DNA of 64,000 bases, taken from the NCBI GenBank assembly GCA_017979445.1, contig CM030706.1, positions 27,006,493-27,070,492 of the forward strand, written 5' to 3'. Both the position numbers and the translations under genes were made by a program. The notes below the pieces were generated by a model. The model saw nothing but the letters and a program-made list of their open reading frames with translations, was not told where the DNA came from and ran no database searches. This DNA comes from Akebia trifoliata. Lineage: Eukaryota > Streptophyta > Magnoliopsida > Ranunculales > Lardizabalaceae. Positions 1-12,399 of this stretch are shown in pieces (positions within the stretch are counted from its first letter, which is position 1; the number at the start of each line of letters is the position of its first letter).

Positions 1-1121
1 AAATCATATCTGATTCCATATTTCTAAAATACCTTTTACAAAGTCTCATTTATGTTGTGTGATTGTATAATGAAATCATTTATAGTGTGAATTCATATTA
101 TAATGGTGTCATAATATCATAGTTATCGATAATTTAACTTGATTTTTTTTTATATTCATTTTTAAATAATTATAATTTTTATAAAATAAGTTGTCAATCA
201 CAATATATTTTTATTTAGATTATAAAATTTTAAATTATCAAAAAAAAAATATGCATCTTATAAAAATAAAAAATAAAATGGTTGACACAATGGAGCCATC
301 TCGGATCTTGGATAAATTAATATGTAGGAGGATTCATACTGAATATCCTAAGTGTTTAAGAAAGATGCTTAAACCGTGGCACCAACCACTTTCTTAAAGA
401 GTATTCAAGACTATGGACCAACCTCTCTTATTAATTATCAAGAGGTGGTGCCATGTGAAAATGTGCATGTGTTAAGAAAATTAGGATTTATATAAAAATA
501 AATAATTAATTAATTTAAAGATTATTTTAAACTTTCAAATAATTTAATTTTATATGATATTTTATAATTTAATGTATTATAAAATCATTACTGTAAATTA
601 AAATATTAATTAAAATAATTTTGAAGATTAGATAATAAAAGGATAATTTTTTTAATTGAAAAAAGATAAAACCTAATTTGGTTATGGGAGATCCATTTGT
701 AATTTTATTCATTTTGATAAAAAAAAAAATGATCTTGATATATATGTTTAATTATAATATGAGAGCAATTTTGGATTGTTAGGACTTCTTTGAAAAAAGA
801 AAACAAAAAGAAGAAGAAGAATTTGATGTCCAAAATCCTATATTCCTCCCTTTCTCAATCCAACACCAACCGTTGCCCCCAACCTAATTTGTTCAAGTAG
901 ACCCTGTGCATCACATGAACCTCAGATCAAATCCATTGGATTCTAAATCAGTTTAACTTAATATTTTAACTACTTTCACCTTTTAAAAATGACTGTTTTT
1001 TTTCTTTGTAGCTAATGAGGAAATGAACATGTCTTGCACATGTCTTGCTAGGGAAAGATTCTTAAAATTCGTGGGCTCTTGTCATTGTATATTTTATTAC
1101 TTGTATTAGACACTTTCGTGA
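1..1121. other. AT-rich intergenic DNA, nothing recognised
   Basis: Long A/T runs and short unsupported ORFs only. The 68-codon ORF at 191-397 has no recognisable domain, no biased composition and no splice context. I see no RNA gene or transposon end here. Confidence 0.6.
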
Positions 1122-1129
1122 CATGGAGG

Positions 1130-1588
1130 TAGGGTTGGCAATGGGTTAGGTATGGGTCGATATAACCTCTATCGACTCCATAACCGAATTGAAATATTCA
1201 CATTCATACCCGAATTTTAGGGTAATACTCAAATCCGAATTTTTACCCAAGTTTTAGATGGATAATCATACCTAATTACTTATCCAATTCTTGGGTCACC
1301 TAAAAACTCTCGTCTGAAATTTTTTCTACTTAAATCACAAAAATTATATAATAAAATCCTGATTATTTACATATATTTATATATAGAATATGAAATTATA
1401 ATTTTGCCCTCGGGTAAATGGGTAGGATATGACATATATTTATACACGACTCTACAAAACTTTTGGATAGTGGGTATTGGGTAATATTATCCAAATTTGA
1501 ATCAGATAGAAAAACCTTGCCCATATCTGATTTATTCAGGTCAAATGAGTCGGTTGGACATGTATTATCTAACCCATTGCCAGTTCTA
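1130..1588. mobile_element. hAT-like MITE with perfect 8-bp TSD
   Basis: The left end reads TAGGGTTGGCAATGGGTTAG and the reverse complement of the right end reads TAGAACTGGCAATGGGTTAG, so the termini are inverted repeats. The 8 bases immediately outside each end are identical, CATGGAGG at 1122-1129 and 1589-1596, which is the target-site length of hAT transposons. The element is 459 bp and has no coding capacity, so it is a non-autonomous MITE. The 107-codon minus-strand ORF across it (1396-1719) runs through the right end into the flank and is not a gene. Confidence 0.85.
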
Positions 1589-1770
1589 CATGGAGGTGTG
1601 CACAAAACCATATATTTTTGACTCATATCTCGAGGAACAATTATATAGTTTGGTATGCACCTCCACGTCAGCATAATGTCTAACATAGTGTCATGCATTG
1701 TCACTTCAGTATTTTCCAAAAAATTATTTTATTTTACATAATATTGATAAGTTATTTCAAATGCATTAAA

Positions 1771-2924
1771 GGAAAAATTACTTAATGGTATTTAGCGTTA
1801 ACCTTTCTTTCAATTTAGTCCTTGACTTTTGCGGGTTATCAAAATAGTCCATTTAGTAAATTTCTCTTTTTAAAACAGTCCTTTAACCTCACTCCAGACA
1901 TTTTTCATGGTTGAAATGTCAAAATTGCACTAACCATTCAAACTCACCATTTTCATTAAAAAAAAATTGGATTTCCAACATCCCGGTCAAGTTTTGAAGA
2001 CTCTATTTCAATGAAAAAAATTTGAGAAGGAAGAAGAAGTCATTTTCAAAGGTTTTTTTTTTTTTTCAAGCATTTTGAAGATTTAAACTAGGATTTTTCT
2101 TTTATTTTACTTTCTTTTTGGATAAAAATCAATCAAGGATGGTTCTTTTGGCTTGAAATCTTTTACACAAGTAGTTATGTCAAGTTTTAAGTTGTTTTTT
2201 CTATGTATTTTAGTTGGAAAAACTTGAAAAAATGAAAAGGAGTGGGTTTTATAGCGTTGAGGTCAATATTTTTTATTTTGAGTTTATTATTTTTATTGTC
2301 TAGGCTGACATTTTTTTAAATTATTGTTGAGTTCGACAATAGGTGAGCTCGATAACAAATAAAATTGATAAGGTTGACAATAAATAAAAGAAATGTCAAT
2401 CTCAACAATAAAAATACTGAATTCAAAAATAAAAATTATCAACCTAGACACTGTAAAACCCATCTGTTTTCATTTTTTTATAGTAAAATACATAGAAAGA
2501 TCGACTTAAAACTTGACATAACAACTTGTGTAGATGACTTCAAACCAGAAGAATCATCATTAATTGATTTTTATCCAAAAATGAAACAAAAGAATTGCAA
2601 AAGCCCTAGTTTTTTAGATAAATCTTCAAAATACTAAAAAAAAATCCTTGAAAATGACTTCTTCTTCCTTCTCAAATCATTTTCATCGGAATAGAGTCTC
2701 CAAAACTTAATTAGGATGTTAGAAATCCAATTTTTTTAAATGAAAATGGTGAGTTTGAATGGTTAGGCAATATCTACATTTCAATCATGAGAAATGTCTA
2801 GAGTGGCATTCAGGGACTATTTTGAAAAGAGGAATTTACTAAATGGATTGTTTTGATATCCCGCAAAAGTCAAATACTAAATTAAAAGAAAAATTAGTGC
2901 TAGGGAAAATTAAGTAATTTTCCC
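1771..2924. mobile_element. Foldback / Mutator-like MITE with very long inverted arms
   Basis: The left half (about 1771-2330) and right half (about 2370-2924) are reverse complements of each other with moderate divergence. Examples are GGAAAAATTACTTAATGG at the left end against the complement of TTAAGTAATTTTCCC at the right end, and the internal stretches around 1990-2040 against 2660-2710. Flanking 9-mers TGCATTAAA (1762-1770) and TATATTAAA (2925-2933) match at 7 of 9 positions, the TSD length of Mutator-like elements. The element is about 1.15 kb and noncoding. A related, partly deleted copy lies at 6565-7186. Confidence 0.7.
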
Positions 2925-2933
2925 TATATTAAA

Positions 2934-3799
2934 CTATTTATCCAGGATTATTTTTGTACTGAAATTTTTTATATAATATGGATTTAGGTAACACTACTCA
3001 CCCTTCTCTCCTTATTCTAACATATCGTAGATAAATTAATTTTTAATGAATACATGTATTTATCTAAGATATTTTTATAAAGTAAATACATTATATATTT
3101 AACTAAGTGTTCTAATTTAAATAATATTAATTAATCCACCTTTTAATGAATAAATGTATTTATCTAAGGATATTTTTATAATGTAAATACGTTATATATT
3201 TAACCAAGTTTGTAATTTAATTAAAAGTAATTAATGTGGATTCCAACTTAATAAGAAACTCATCCTCTTCTCATTTTAATAGCAAATAAACATGTGTTTA
3301 TTTCGCATTTTCAACCATTGTCCAAATCAATTAGGAATCAATGGTAAGATTTAGGGGACGTTTTAGAATTATTATAAGGGATATTAGTGACATTTGGCAA
3401 TTACTTGTCAGATTAGTTATTTAAAAATATATATATATATGGTAGATTACTATCTAAACAAAATAAAAGAAATTAATTTAAACAACAATAATTCATCTTT
3501 GATCTCTCTCTCTCTCTCATATTGAAATGATTGCAATGTTGTTTTTATATAAAGGGTGAGTTTATCATTAATTTCTTAGTAAAAATTCTTCAAAAAAAGA
3601 ATTATTTATATCACAATTATTTTTTGTTCATCACTAATTTTGAAAAATAAAATTAGTTCTACTAGAATGATTATAAAATGACATCTTGAACAATTGCAAT
3701 GCATATCCCAAATCATATTATGAAGTGATGGACAAAATATTTTGAAACAAAAATTTTGGAAGGAGATTCCATTTTTTGATGATCTCAACATTGTATTAT
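2934..3799. other. AT-rich spacer with microsatellites
   Basis: It contains a short (AT)n run near 3427-3440 and a (CT)n run near 3503-3519. No gene, RNA or transposon end is recognised. Confidence 0.5.
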
Positions 3800-3804
3800 T
3801 TAAG

Positions 3805-6099
3805 TGTAGACACCCCAATTTGAACGGCTCACACTCGAAAGGATAAAAAACAAATCATTTTTCTAACAAAAACCTGTCAATAGGCCTAAGAGCCCAAATA
3901 TTCAAAATTCAGTATTTTGATCAAATCAAAAGATCCTAAGACCTTTAAAAGCCTCATAGACCCACAATAAGGTTTCTAAGCCCACCACCTTCTTAAACCC
4001 TCACCACTCTAACCTTGAACTTGTCGTCAAATCTCGAACCCATTTTTAAGCCCACCTAAGGCCCACCAATCCTCAACCACCCCAAGTCCCACTTTAGCCC
4101 CATCTTAAAACTAACCCACCCTTAAGCCTAACCCCAACCCTAAACTTAAGATAATTCTAAAAATAATCTCTCACCTAAGCCCAACATGCAAATGTCCATT
4201 CTAATCAAACCCCTACTCAAGTCCAAACCCAAATCCATGTCCTTATTTATACCCATGTCCATGATCATAGCCAATTGAGATCCATGCAACCCTTGATCAT
4301 TAAGAGGGACATTTGTCACCATCACCACTCACCTACCAAATTCATCTACCCAATTTCATCATCATTCTCAAAAAGCTAACCAACTCACACCTCAACCCAC
4401 ACCCATGTCATAACCTACCCCCATCATTCTCTCCAAAACAAGTTAATCCACTCCCTTTCTCCTTAATCAACTCACCTAACATACACCCCCATATCTCTTT
4501 GGACACTTGTTACTATCTCCTCCATCTTCTCAAAATATCCACAACTATCCCTTTGACATAACCATTATTCTAACGAACACCACACCCTTTAACTCCATCT
4601 AATACTCAACCAATATGAGTTGGAAGATCCAACCCACTTATGTAAAAAATGACCCATTTACACGATTTTCCATACATACCTCTCCCTAATGCCAAAATAA
4701 CAAATCCCCCATGCCAACACCTCATGCCTTTATCCCTTAAATTCCATACCTTTAACATTTCTAACCCTAAAAGCAACCCAAAAAACCTATAAAAACCCTC
4801 TCACCCTTTGAAAAGTCCATGCTTGAATACTCTTCTCCTTCAAGTCATCTCTCTCAATCTTTAATGCTCTCAAACCCCTAGGAGAATTCTAAAATTTTTC
4901 AATCTCACTCTACTCAACTCTTACTTTACTCAACTTTCCCTCTCCCTTTTATTAATTTTTTCTTCTCTAAAAAAGCTCAAAACCACTCTATTAAGGACTT
5001 AAAAAGAAGAAGAAAAATAAGGAAGGTTAAAGCCTCAAGGTGGGTTAGAGACAAAAATAACAAACCCCATTTGCCTACACCTCAGGCCATTATCCCTTAA
5101 ACTTCATACATTTGACATTTCTAACCCTAAAAGCAACACAAAAAACCTATAAAACCCCTCTTACCCTTTGAAAAACCCATGCTTGAATACTCCCATCCTT
5201 AAGTCATCTCTCTCAATCTTTAATGCTCTCAAGCCCTTAAGAGAATTTTACGATTTCTCTCCCGCCTTCCCTCTTATTAATTTTCTCTGATCTAATAAAG
5301 AAACTCATAACCACTCTATTAAAGACTTAATAAGAAGACTAAATACGAAGGATAAGAAATAGAATGAAGGTTCAAACCTCAAGGTAGGTTAGAGACAAAA
5401 ATATTGCACCCTTACTCTCCCCTTTCCATCTCCCTTTTTAGCTCCCTCCTATTCACTTATTTAATTTAAGTTTTAGAAGACCTCTAAGATGTAATGTTCA
5501 CCCTCCCCTACCTCCGGTAAATCGAACTTCGGTTCAACCGAAAGTGTAGGGGTTGTAATCATTTAAAAAAAAATCATTTTAAACCCTCAAACACAATTTG
5601 AACATGCCACTCAACTTGTTTTGAAGCTATCGGTAGTTGGGCCCTTCTCAACCATGAAAGTAGGCCCACAACCATAATAAACTAATAATTTTTGAAATAA
5701 TGTCTCTAAGGTGAGACTCGTGCGAGGATCATCTTTTTCAATGAGATGATCCTTTCAATCTAAGCCAAGACCAAACCCCTTACGTTTAAGGGTACAAATT
5801 GTCATTTATTTGACTTTTTATTATTTTTTTCTATTTTAAAATGGTCATTTTTAAAGGTTACCATCTTTTGGTAGAGAGAGAGGGGTGCCTAATACCTTCC
5901 CCTCTCTCTAACCGAACATTTACCTAGATCTTAGGTGAATCGGTGTTATAACCCGTACGAGAGTCACTATGATGCAAAAATGATGAATTTTTTCAAAAAA
6001 TACCTCTCAGGTGATCATTTACACCATTTTATAAAAACAATGTTGGTGACTCTAAATCCACATAATGGTGATCTTCAAAGTTAAAAATCACATATCTAT
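3805..6099 (+). repeat. Ty3/gypsy-type LTR (LTR A), approximate right edge
   Basis: It begins TGTAGACACCCCAATTT, which matches the start of the other gypsy LTRs in this window when read in the same orientation (compare the reverse of the right end at 37696 and the solo LTR at 42342). C-rich sequence, then TATAAAA-containing sequence near 4787 and 5147, then a segment near 5490-5560, resembles LTR B (7330-9199) in the same order. The right edge is placed at TATCTATA by alignment with the end of LTR B and is uncertain by tens of bases. No matching target duplication was found. A partial tandem duplication of about 362 bp lies inside (4690-5400). Confidence 0.55.
4690..5400 (+). repeat. Tandem duplication inside LTR A (period about 362 bp)
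   Basis: The stretch starting near 4693 (AAAATAACAAATCCCCCATG) recurs near 5055 (AAAATAACAAACCCCATTTG). The similarity continues for about 350 bp, including a repeated TATAAA context and the phrase ATCTCTCTCAATCTTTAATG. The copies differ at many positions, so the duplication is not recent. Confidence 0.7.
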
Positions 6100-6564
6100 A
6101 GTAAAATGTCTTGTATTTTGGTTTGGGCTTTGAGAGGCAAAATCGAAGGAAACATTTCCAAAGTCAAATGGAATCGAACTTTCAAGGCCCATAAAGAGGA
6201 AAAAGGTCTTCGTTAGGCTCATTGATTGGGTTCCATCGAGGGTGCAGTGCTTTCGAAGAAAATTTTGGGGGGATATATATATTTGGGGAAAGAGTTTTAG
6301 AAAATTTTATTTTGAGAAAGAAAGAAATGTTTACTTTGATTATTTTGCTAGAGATCTCTAGGGCTGTACGATTTTTTAATCTGATCCATGGACGTAGGCA
6401 CATTGTTGAACATGTAAATCCTTATGTTCATGTGTGATTTTGCTTTTCTCTTTGTTACTTCATTTTTCATATATAGCACCAAGGAAATCCTTGTAATAAT
6501 TATTTTTTGTTTATGAAATAGTTCTATTTTTTTTGTTCATTTTAAAACTTATAGAATATAATAA
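6100..6564. other. Unassigned, between LTR A and a foldback element
   Basis: Short overlapping ORFs on both strands (6182-6403 minus, 6222-6437 plus) have no domain I recognise. It could be the leader or interior remnant of the LTR A element, but no primer-binding site is readable. Confidence 0.3.
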
Positions 6565-7186
6565 GGGACAATTACTTAAAGGACCCTAACAGAGGGGTTT
6601 CTTTCTCAATAGTCCTTGAATTTTAAGCGATAGCTTGAAGGTCCATTTAGTAAACCTTTTTATTTCTAAATGGTCCTTCATTATTGTCAAGCTCACTATT
6701 TTTTATTTATTGTTGAACTTAACAATGATAAATGCCGAACTCGAAGCTGGTAAAATCCACATATTTCATATTTCGAGTTTTTTCAATTAAAATATGAAAA
6801 GATCGACTTAAAACTTGCCATAATGATTTGTTTAGATGATTTCAAACCAAAAGAACCATTATTGATCGACTTTCATAAAAAAACAAAGTAAAAAAATTTG
6901 AAAAATCAAGATTTTACATACATTTACAAAATATTTCAAAAAATTCTTGAAAATGCTTTATTCTTCCTTTTCAAATCCTTTACGTCGGAATAGATTCTTA
7001 AAAATTTGATTGGGATGTCTATTTTTTTTTAATGAAAATAGAGAGTTCGAACAATTAGAGCACATTCGACATTTCAATCATAAGAAATGTTGGGAGTGAC
7101 GTTCAGGGATTGATTATAATTTTTTATTATAACTAAATGGACTATAGAAACCCTAAAACTTAGGGATTAATTAGAGAAAATATCCC
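6565..7186. mobile_element. Deleted relative of the 1771-2924 foldback element
   Basis: The left end GGGACAATTACTTAAAGG and the right end ATTAGAGAAAATATCCC resemble the termini of the element at 1771-2924. The interior from about 6780 to 7110 matches the right arm of that element closely, for example GATCGACTTAAAACTTG followed by GATTTCAAACC. Most of the left arm is missing. No clean target duplication was seen. Confidence 0.6.
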
Positions 7187-7329
7187 TCCACCAGGTCTGC
7201 ATTTACACGAATCCATTAAGAATGTTCAAAAATCTCAACTTGATATCAATTAAAGATCCAAAATCCTTCAACGGGTCCACGTTGCATAATAATTGCTACT
7301 TGACACTTTTCTTCACGCATACATGCACA

Positions 7330-9199
7330 CCTACATTATGCCCAAACCTTGTCCCTACTTTATCCATATAATCTCATCCAATTCTATACCCACTCCCCTA
7401 ACCCATGAATCGATCCAATTTCATATCTAACCCATTCCCCATTAATTATCTACCTCTTAACTCAATACCAATCCCATTTTCAAACTTAGCCCAAATATTC
7501 AAATCCAAACTACCATGAGCACATGACCCAAGTCCAAAATCAAAATCCAATGCCAAACCTATTCTCTTAAAAAGGATACATGGTGGTCACTCATAAGTCC
7601 CCAATGCTCCAACCTAATTGGAGAGTCAATTCCCCTTGAAAAAACCTAAGAATACCCTTATAAAAAATTGAGGTAAAACCAAAAAGGTATCTTGATATTT
7701 GATAAAAATTCCTAAAGTTGAGAGAACTTTCAATCTTACCCTTAAAATGTAGGAATCTTCAAGTACATACATAGAGCTCTCTTGTTAGTCCATTTCAAAA
7801 ATGTATATCTACCATTACTTTATGAGTTTATTTACAAATGAACCAATGTCTACTTTTTACCAACCACTTCACATTTACACATGTAACTCCCTTACCTATC
7901 CCCCCAAAAGGACTTTTGTTCTCTTACCTCTATTTTCTAAAAAATCAAAAAATAAAAATACTTTTAGGGTTTCATCTCACAAATTCCACTTTTTCTCCCA
8001 TAAAGATAAAAAATCCCAAAAGAAACAACCAAAACCTTATATCTATTATCTTTATTTTTAGGGTTGAACTATTTTATCTCCAAAAGTTCTTCAAAAATTC
8101 TATAAATAGTTTCATTTCCTATACGTAATTCATGTTTTCAAGCCCCCATTTATCAACATCAAATTCTATCAAAATTTCTACTCAACTCCTTCAACCATCT
8201 TTCAACCTTCAAGCATTCAAACAAAAATCATCACTTATCTCTTACTTCCAATACTTAGTCAAAGTTCTCAATTTCAAGTCCTACTACTTAAAAAAATTTC
8301 ATTCAAGACTATCAAGGAACAATGTGGGTTAGGATTTAGTTTTATTTTAAGTTTGCATCTTCTTCTTTTTCTATTCCTCTTTATTTTTTTAAAAAAAATC
8401 TTTAGGATGTAATGAAGAACCTTCATTCATCCCGAGTAGGTTGAACTTCAACCTTGTGCATGGAATGCTTGAGGCTGTTTGATTGAAAGGATAGAGGTTG
8501 AAATCCTTTTTAACCCACTTATCCATCTTGCATCATAATGTACACTATACACACATTCATAATATTCATGAAGAAATATGAATATTTATAATGCACAAGG
8601 TTGAATATTTATAATGCACAAGGTTGAATATTCATAATATTCATGAAGAAATATGTAACTCTTTTAGTAGGATTGAAACACTAAGTTTCTAGTCAAGTAT
8701 GCATGCATCAAGGTTGTGGATCTAAGGGAATTCCATCCATAGAATCTCTTTAAAATCTTAAACAAATATTTCAACTCATGTAAAAGATGATGACTCCATA
8801 GGATATCATCTTCCATAAGATATTTCCTATGTCAATACTAACATTAAAACCTCTTTCAAAGATATACATACCCACCATGTGCACACACCTACTTCATGTA
8901 TCTCATGTATTTTTTTTTATTTTATAAATATTCAAAATGACCAAGTATAAAAAGGTAACCATCCTAGGTGGAGAAAATGAGATACCTAACACCTTCCCCA
9001 TTTTTTAACCGAATTTCCTGACTTAGATCTTAGATAAAAGACACCATTTTTCATGAATGAGAGTCATTATAATATCATGAAAAAAGATATTCCTAATAAA
9101 TTAATTCGGGTGCCCATTCACATCCATTTTTAAAAAAGAATGGTGGCAACTCCAAACAACGTAGTATTGAGATTCAACGATGAACATCTCATGTCTACA
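7330..9199 (+). repeat. Ty3/gypsy-type LTR (LTR B), 5' truncated
   Basis: It runs parallel to LTR A in content and orientation. The C-rich block 7330-7560, the block around 8400-8530 (GGATGTAATG, then a GAACTTC context) and the block 8980-9060 (ACCTTCCCC, AACCGAA, TTAGATCTTAG) all have counterparts in LTR A. It ends ATGTCTACA, just before a readable primer-binding site. The start is not visible and is taken where similarity to LTR A becomes clear. ORFs 7801-8332 lie inside it and are not genes. Confidence 0.5.
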
Positions 9200-9202
9200 T
9201 CG

Positions 9203-9220
9203 TGACGACTCTATTGGAGA
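9203..9220 (+). other. Degenerate tRNA-Arg-type primer-binding site
   Basis: TGACGACTCTATTGGAGA resembles TGGCGACTCCACTGGGGA, the complement of a plant tRNA-Arg 3' end, which is also found intact on the minus strand at 35907-35924. It lies a few bases after the end of LTR B, as expected for a gypsy element in + orientation. Confidence 0.5.
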
Positions 9221-9927
9221 GTTATGGGTTCAAATCATAACTACTTGACCATTTTACAAAGTTTCAAAAAATAATTCTATAAGTGTTAACTAACATTTTG
9301 TTGTTTGTGTTCTTGTTTGATTTTTCTTGTGAGAATGGTTATCTAAAAGTTATAACTATTAAAATACATGGATTCGCTTTTTCGATAATCCGCGAAGAAC
9401 ACTTTGATCTTGATGTGCGAAAAATAGATGTACTACCCCAACTCTGCCTATACCTGTGGTGATGGGAACCTCTATCTCAATAATAGAATAATATGTGTGT
9501 AGAGAGGGGGGATGACCACCTATTTAAAAATGATGATACTAGATTTTCTACCCATCGCAGAATTCTTGTATTAGGTGAATACCACTTAAGATTTAATAGG
9601 ATGTTCACTAACCCATCATATTTGATGTTGGTAACCAATGCTAGACCACAAGCATGATTTCCAATTTTACTCTTAATGTTTTGAACAAATTACAATCCAG
9701 TATTTATATAAAATTTGTATATGTGAAAGGGTCACAAAATAATTTTAATAATGAAATAATAATAATAATTACAACAATTCTCCCCAAAACCAGTCACCTT
9801 CCAGTTTAAAGTGTTTTTGACCAATTCAACCTTGTCTTCAATATGTCGAAGAGAACCTTGTTTTTCAATTAAAAAAGTCATCATTCTTTTGCAAAAGTCA
9901 TAGTGTTCTTGAGGTTTGAAGGTTGAA
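9221..9927. other. Unassigned, probably decayed retroelement interior
   Basis: It follows a primer-binding site, so it is probably leader or interior of the LTR B element. No gag or pol motif is readable. The 81-codon minus-strand ORF at 9732-9977 has no recognised domain and crosses into the duplicated segment. Confidence 0.35.
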
Positions 9928-10409
9928 GAAGCTAGAATCTTAAGGCTGAAGACAATCCTAGGAGTTTTCATAAGCAAGCTGTTAACCTTTGGAGTAAACC
10001 ATCTTTGATTTATTCAATCTTCCTTCAATCCATCGTCATTAAAGTTTAATCTATAGTAAAAATCCTTGGATTTTTCCCTAAAAATCTATTCGAATACTTC
10101 TGAATTTAAAACTCCTATCTTGTTATTGAGGTTTGATGGTTTAAGATGATAGAATTTTAATAAGGTTCAAGTTGACCTGCTTTAGGAAGAAAATCAAAGT
10201 TCCTGATTGAGGTTGAAAATAAAGGCATTTAAATACTTTGACGTTACTCAATTGTAAAACCATGGTCAAGGGGGATATGTCATTAGTTTTAAAACACTAG
10301 TGGGGGTATGCTTAATATGGAGCAAAACGTGGAGGAGGATGTCTAAATCCCCTTGAAAATACTAACAATCACTTGTACAATAGATGGGATCAACTTCAAA
10401 TCCAATAGA

Positions 10410-11720
10410 ATATTTCTTTTTTGATAAGTATAAATTCATTAATAAAAGGAGAATACATCGATTGGTTGATGTGACCAACCAAAACAAAAGATCAACAAAC
10501 ACACAAGGAATCCTAACGACATACAAACTCCTTGAAGAATACCCCTTTAAAATCGGGATAAAGCTTATAGCAAAAAAATAACAACCCTAAAACATTCAGC
10601 ACATTATCTCTAGAAGAAGATTCAACTCCTTTTGAATATCCTCTTGTTCCTCTCTAGCCAAAGCCCTAGGTCATTGCAAAAGGGAGTAAGTTTCAAAGGA
10701 TTTTCTTTCTACCTAAAAAGAAGGTAGAATTTGAACCCACAAACATGGACAAAATCGAATTTGAGTTGACCCAATACACTTTTAATAATTGCAGAAAATG
10801 TGACCAAATGAGATAAGAGTAGCCACAATGGATGAACATATGGTCAACCGACTCTCTATTCGATTGATACAATAAATAACAATCGGGGGTCACAAATCCT
10901 CTTTTGATAAGGAAGTCAAGGGTTGGGAATCTGTTGTGGAGGCAGCCCAAGTAAAAAAAAACTGACTTTCGAGGATGCTTTTGAACTCCAAGTAAACTTG
11001 AAAGGGAATTATGAGGTGGAGATTGTAGTAGAGGTCACAGTAAAGTTAGAATTTTTAATGCGGATCCATTCCATTGCATCATCTTTCGTATTCACCCAAT
11101 TAACTTGATCAAGCTGAGTTAGAAGTTCTTGTAGGTTCTGCATTTCTTAGCATTGAAATCCTTCCTAAAACCCAAGTCCCACGTGGGTTCGTTTTCTTCA
11201 AAGTTCAAGAAAGTAGCACATGGTTTCCCTTTTTTTAGTGAGAGGTTGTAAAGACAAAGGAAGCGATAACAAAGGGATGAGTCCCCGCACCACCAATCCT
11301 CCCAAAATCTTACCTAACTTTTATGATGCATTTCTAAACACTACACCTATGGGATGATTTGACCTCCATGTTTTCCCAATTATTCCAACTTTCCCCATAC
11401 TTGGTACTAATTGTCTTCCTCTAAAGGGTATTTGTTTCAACCCCAAGTCTCCACAACCATTTTCCTAACAAACTTATACTAAAAATCCTAAAAGCCATTG
11501 ATACCTAAAACCCCACACCTCTTAGTTTCACAAACCACCCTCCATATCACCAAATGAAGTTTCTTATTACCATTCTTATCGTGCCAAAGAAAATTCCTAA
11601 CCAACTTTTCCAATATTTCCTCCACACTTTTTGGGATAGAGAATAGGGATAGATGGTAAACTGGAATGCTTGTCAATATACTCTTATTTAAAGTGAGTGT
11701 TCTGCCCTTAAATAAATATT
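10410..11720 (-). pseudogene. 5'-truncated LINE (non-LTR retrotransposon), end of ORF2
   Basis: Read on the minus strand, 11720 to 11488 encodes GRTLTLNKSILTSIPVYHLS and continues FSIPKSVEEILEKLVRNFLW, then LHLVIWRVVCETK, the standard plant LINE segment after the reverse-transcriptase palm. Downstream (about 11200-10950), in broken frames, come a WDLGFRKDFN-like piece and FKFTWSSKASSKVSFF. 10950-10693 encodes the zf-RVT region, RFPTLDFLIKRGFVTPDC, then SVDHMFIHC. The second cysteine of the usual CxxC is replaced. The 3' end near 10410 carries a TTATCAAAAAAG-like terminus. Frameshifts and stops are frequent and no endonuclease or palm is present, so it is a dead 5'-truncated copy. Confidence 0.85.
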
Positions 11721-12399
11721 AAGAATCTGTTCTTTACAAAAGCCAACTCAAACTCCAGAAACTGGTTTTTGGAAGAAGCAAAAGTCCAAAGCCTGAAAAG
11801 ACACATCCAGTAGAAGCTTATTCATTACAAAAGTACATAAGTCAAAAATTGATGTTCGTTTGAAAAAATTTTATTACTTGATTCTAGTAAAATGATCAGA
11901 ATACCCTTAATATTGATAATGCACCTATAATCCACAAAAAAGGAGCATAATACATTAATATATAATTACATATATATATATATAATAAAGTTATATTAAC
12001 AAATTATAAAAATAATTATTTTTAATTTAAATAAATTTATAAATTTATAAATTTTATAATTCTATCAAAATTTCGACAACATCTCCTCTTAAAAATGAAC
12101 ATATGAAAATTTTCTAATAAAAAAAATATATGCATAATACACAATCCAACATCCACATAAAGATGAAGGGTGTTTTGATAATAAAGTAGTGATTATAAAT
12201 TACTTTTGGTCTTGGTAGTGAAGATGAAGGGTATTTTGGTAAAGATGAAAGATATTTTGGTAATAACCACCTTTTGGAAGATGAAGGGTATTTGGTAATT
12301 TCCTTTTATTTTTTAAGGTTAAGTTTGATTGAAAATTTCAGTTAGAATGCTAATGATGATTAATGGGTGCATGGACTTATATTCTTGATATTTGGATGT
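11721..12399. other. AT-rich spacer, nothing recognised
   Basis: It contains a TATA-rich stretch near 11960-12060 and several imperfect GATGAAGGGTRTTTTGGTAA repeats near 12164-12300. No gene is seen. Confidence 0.4.
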
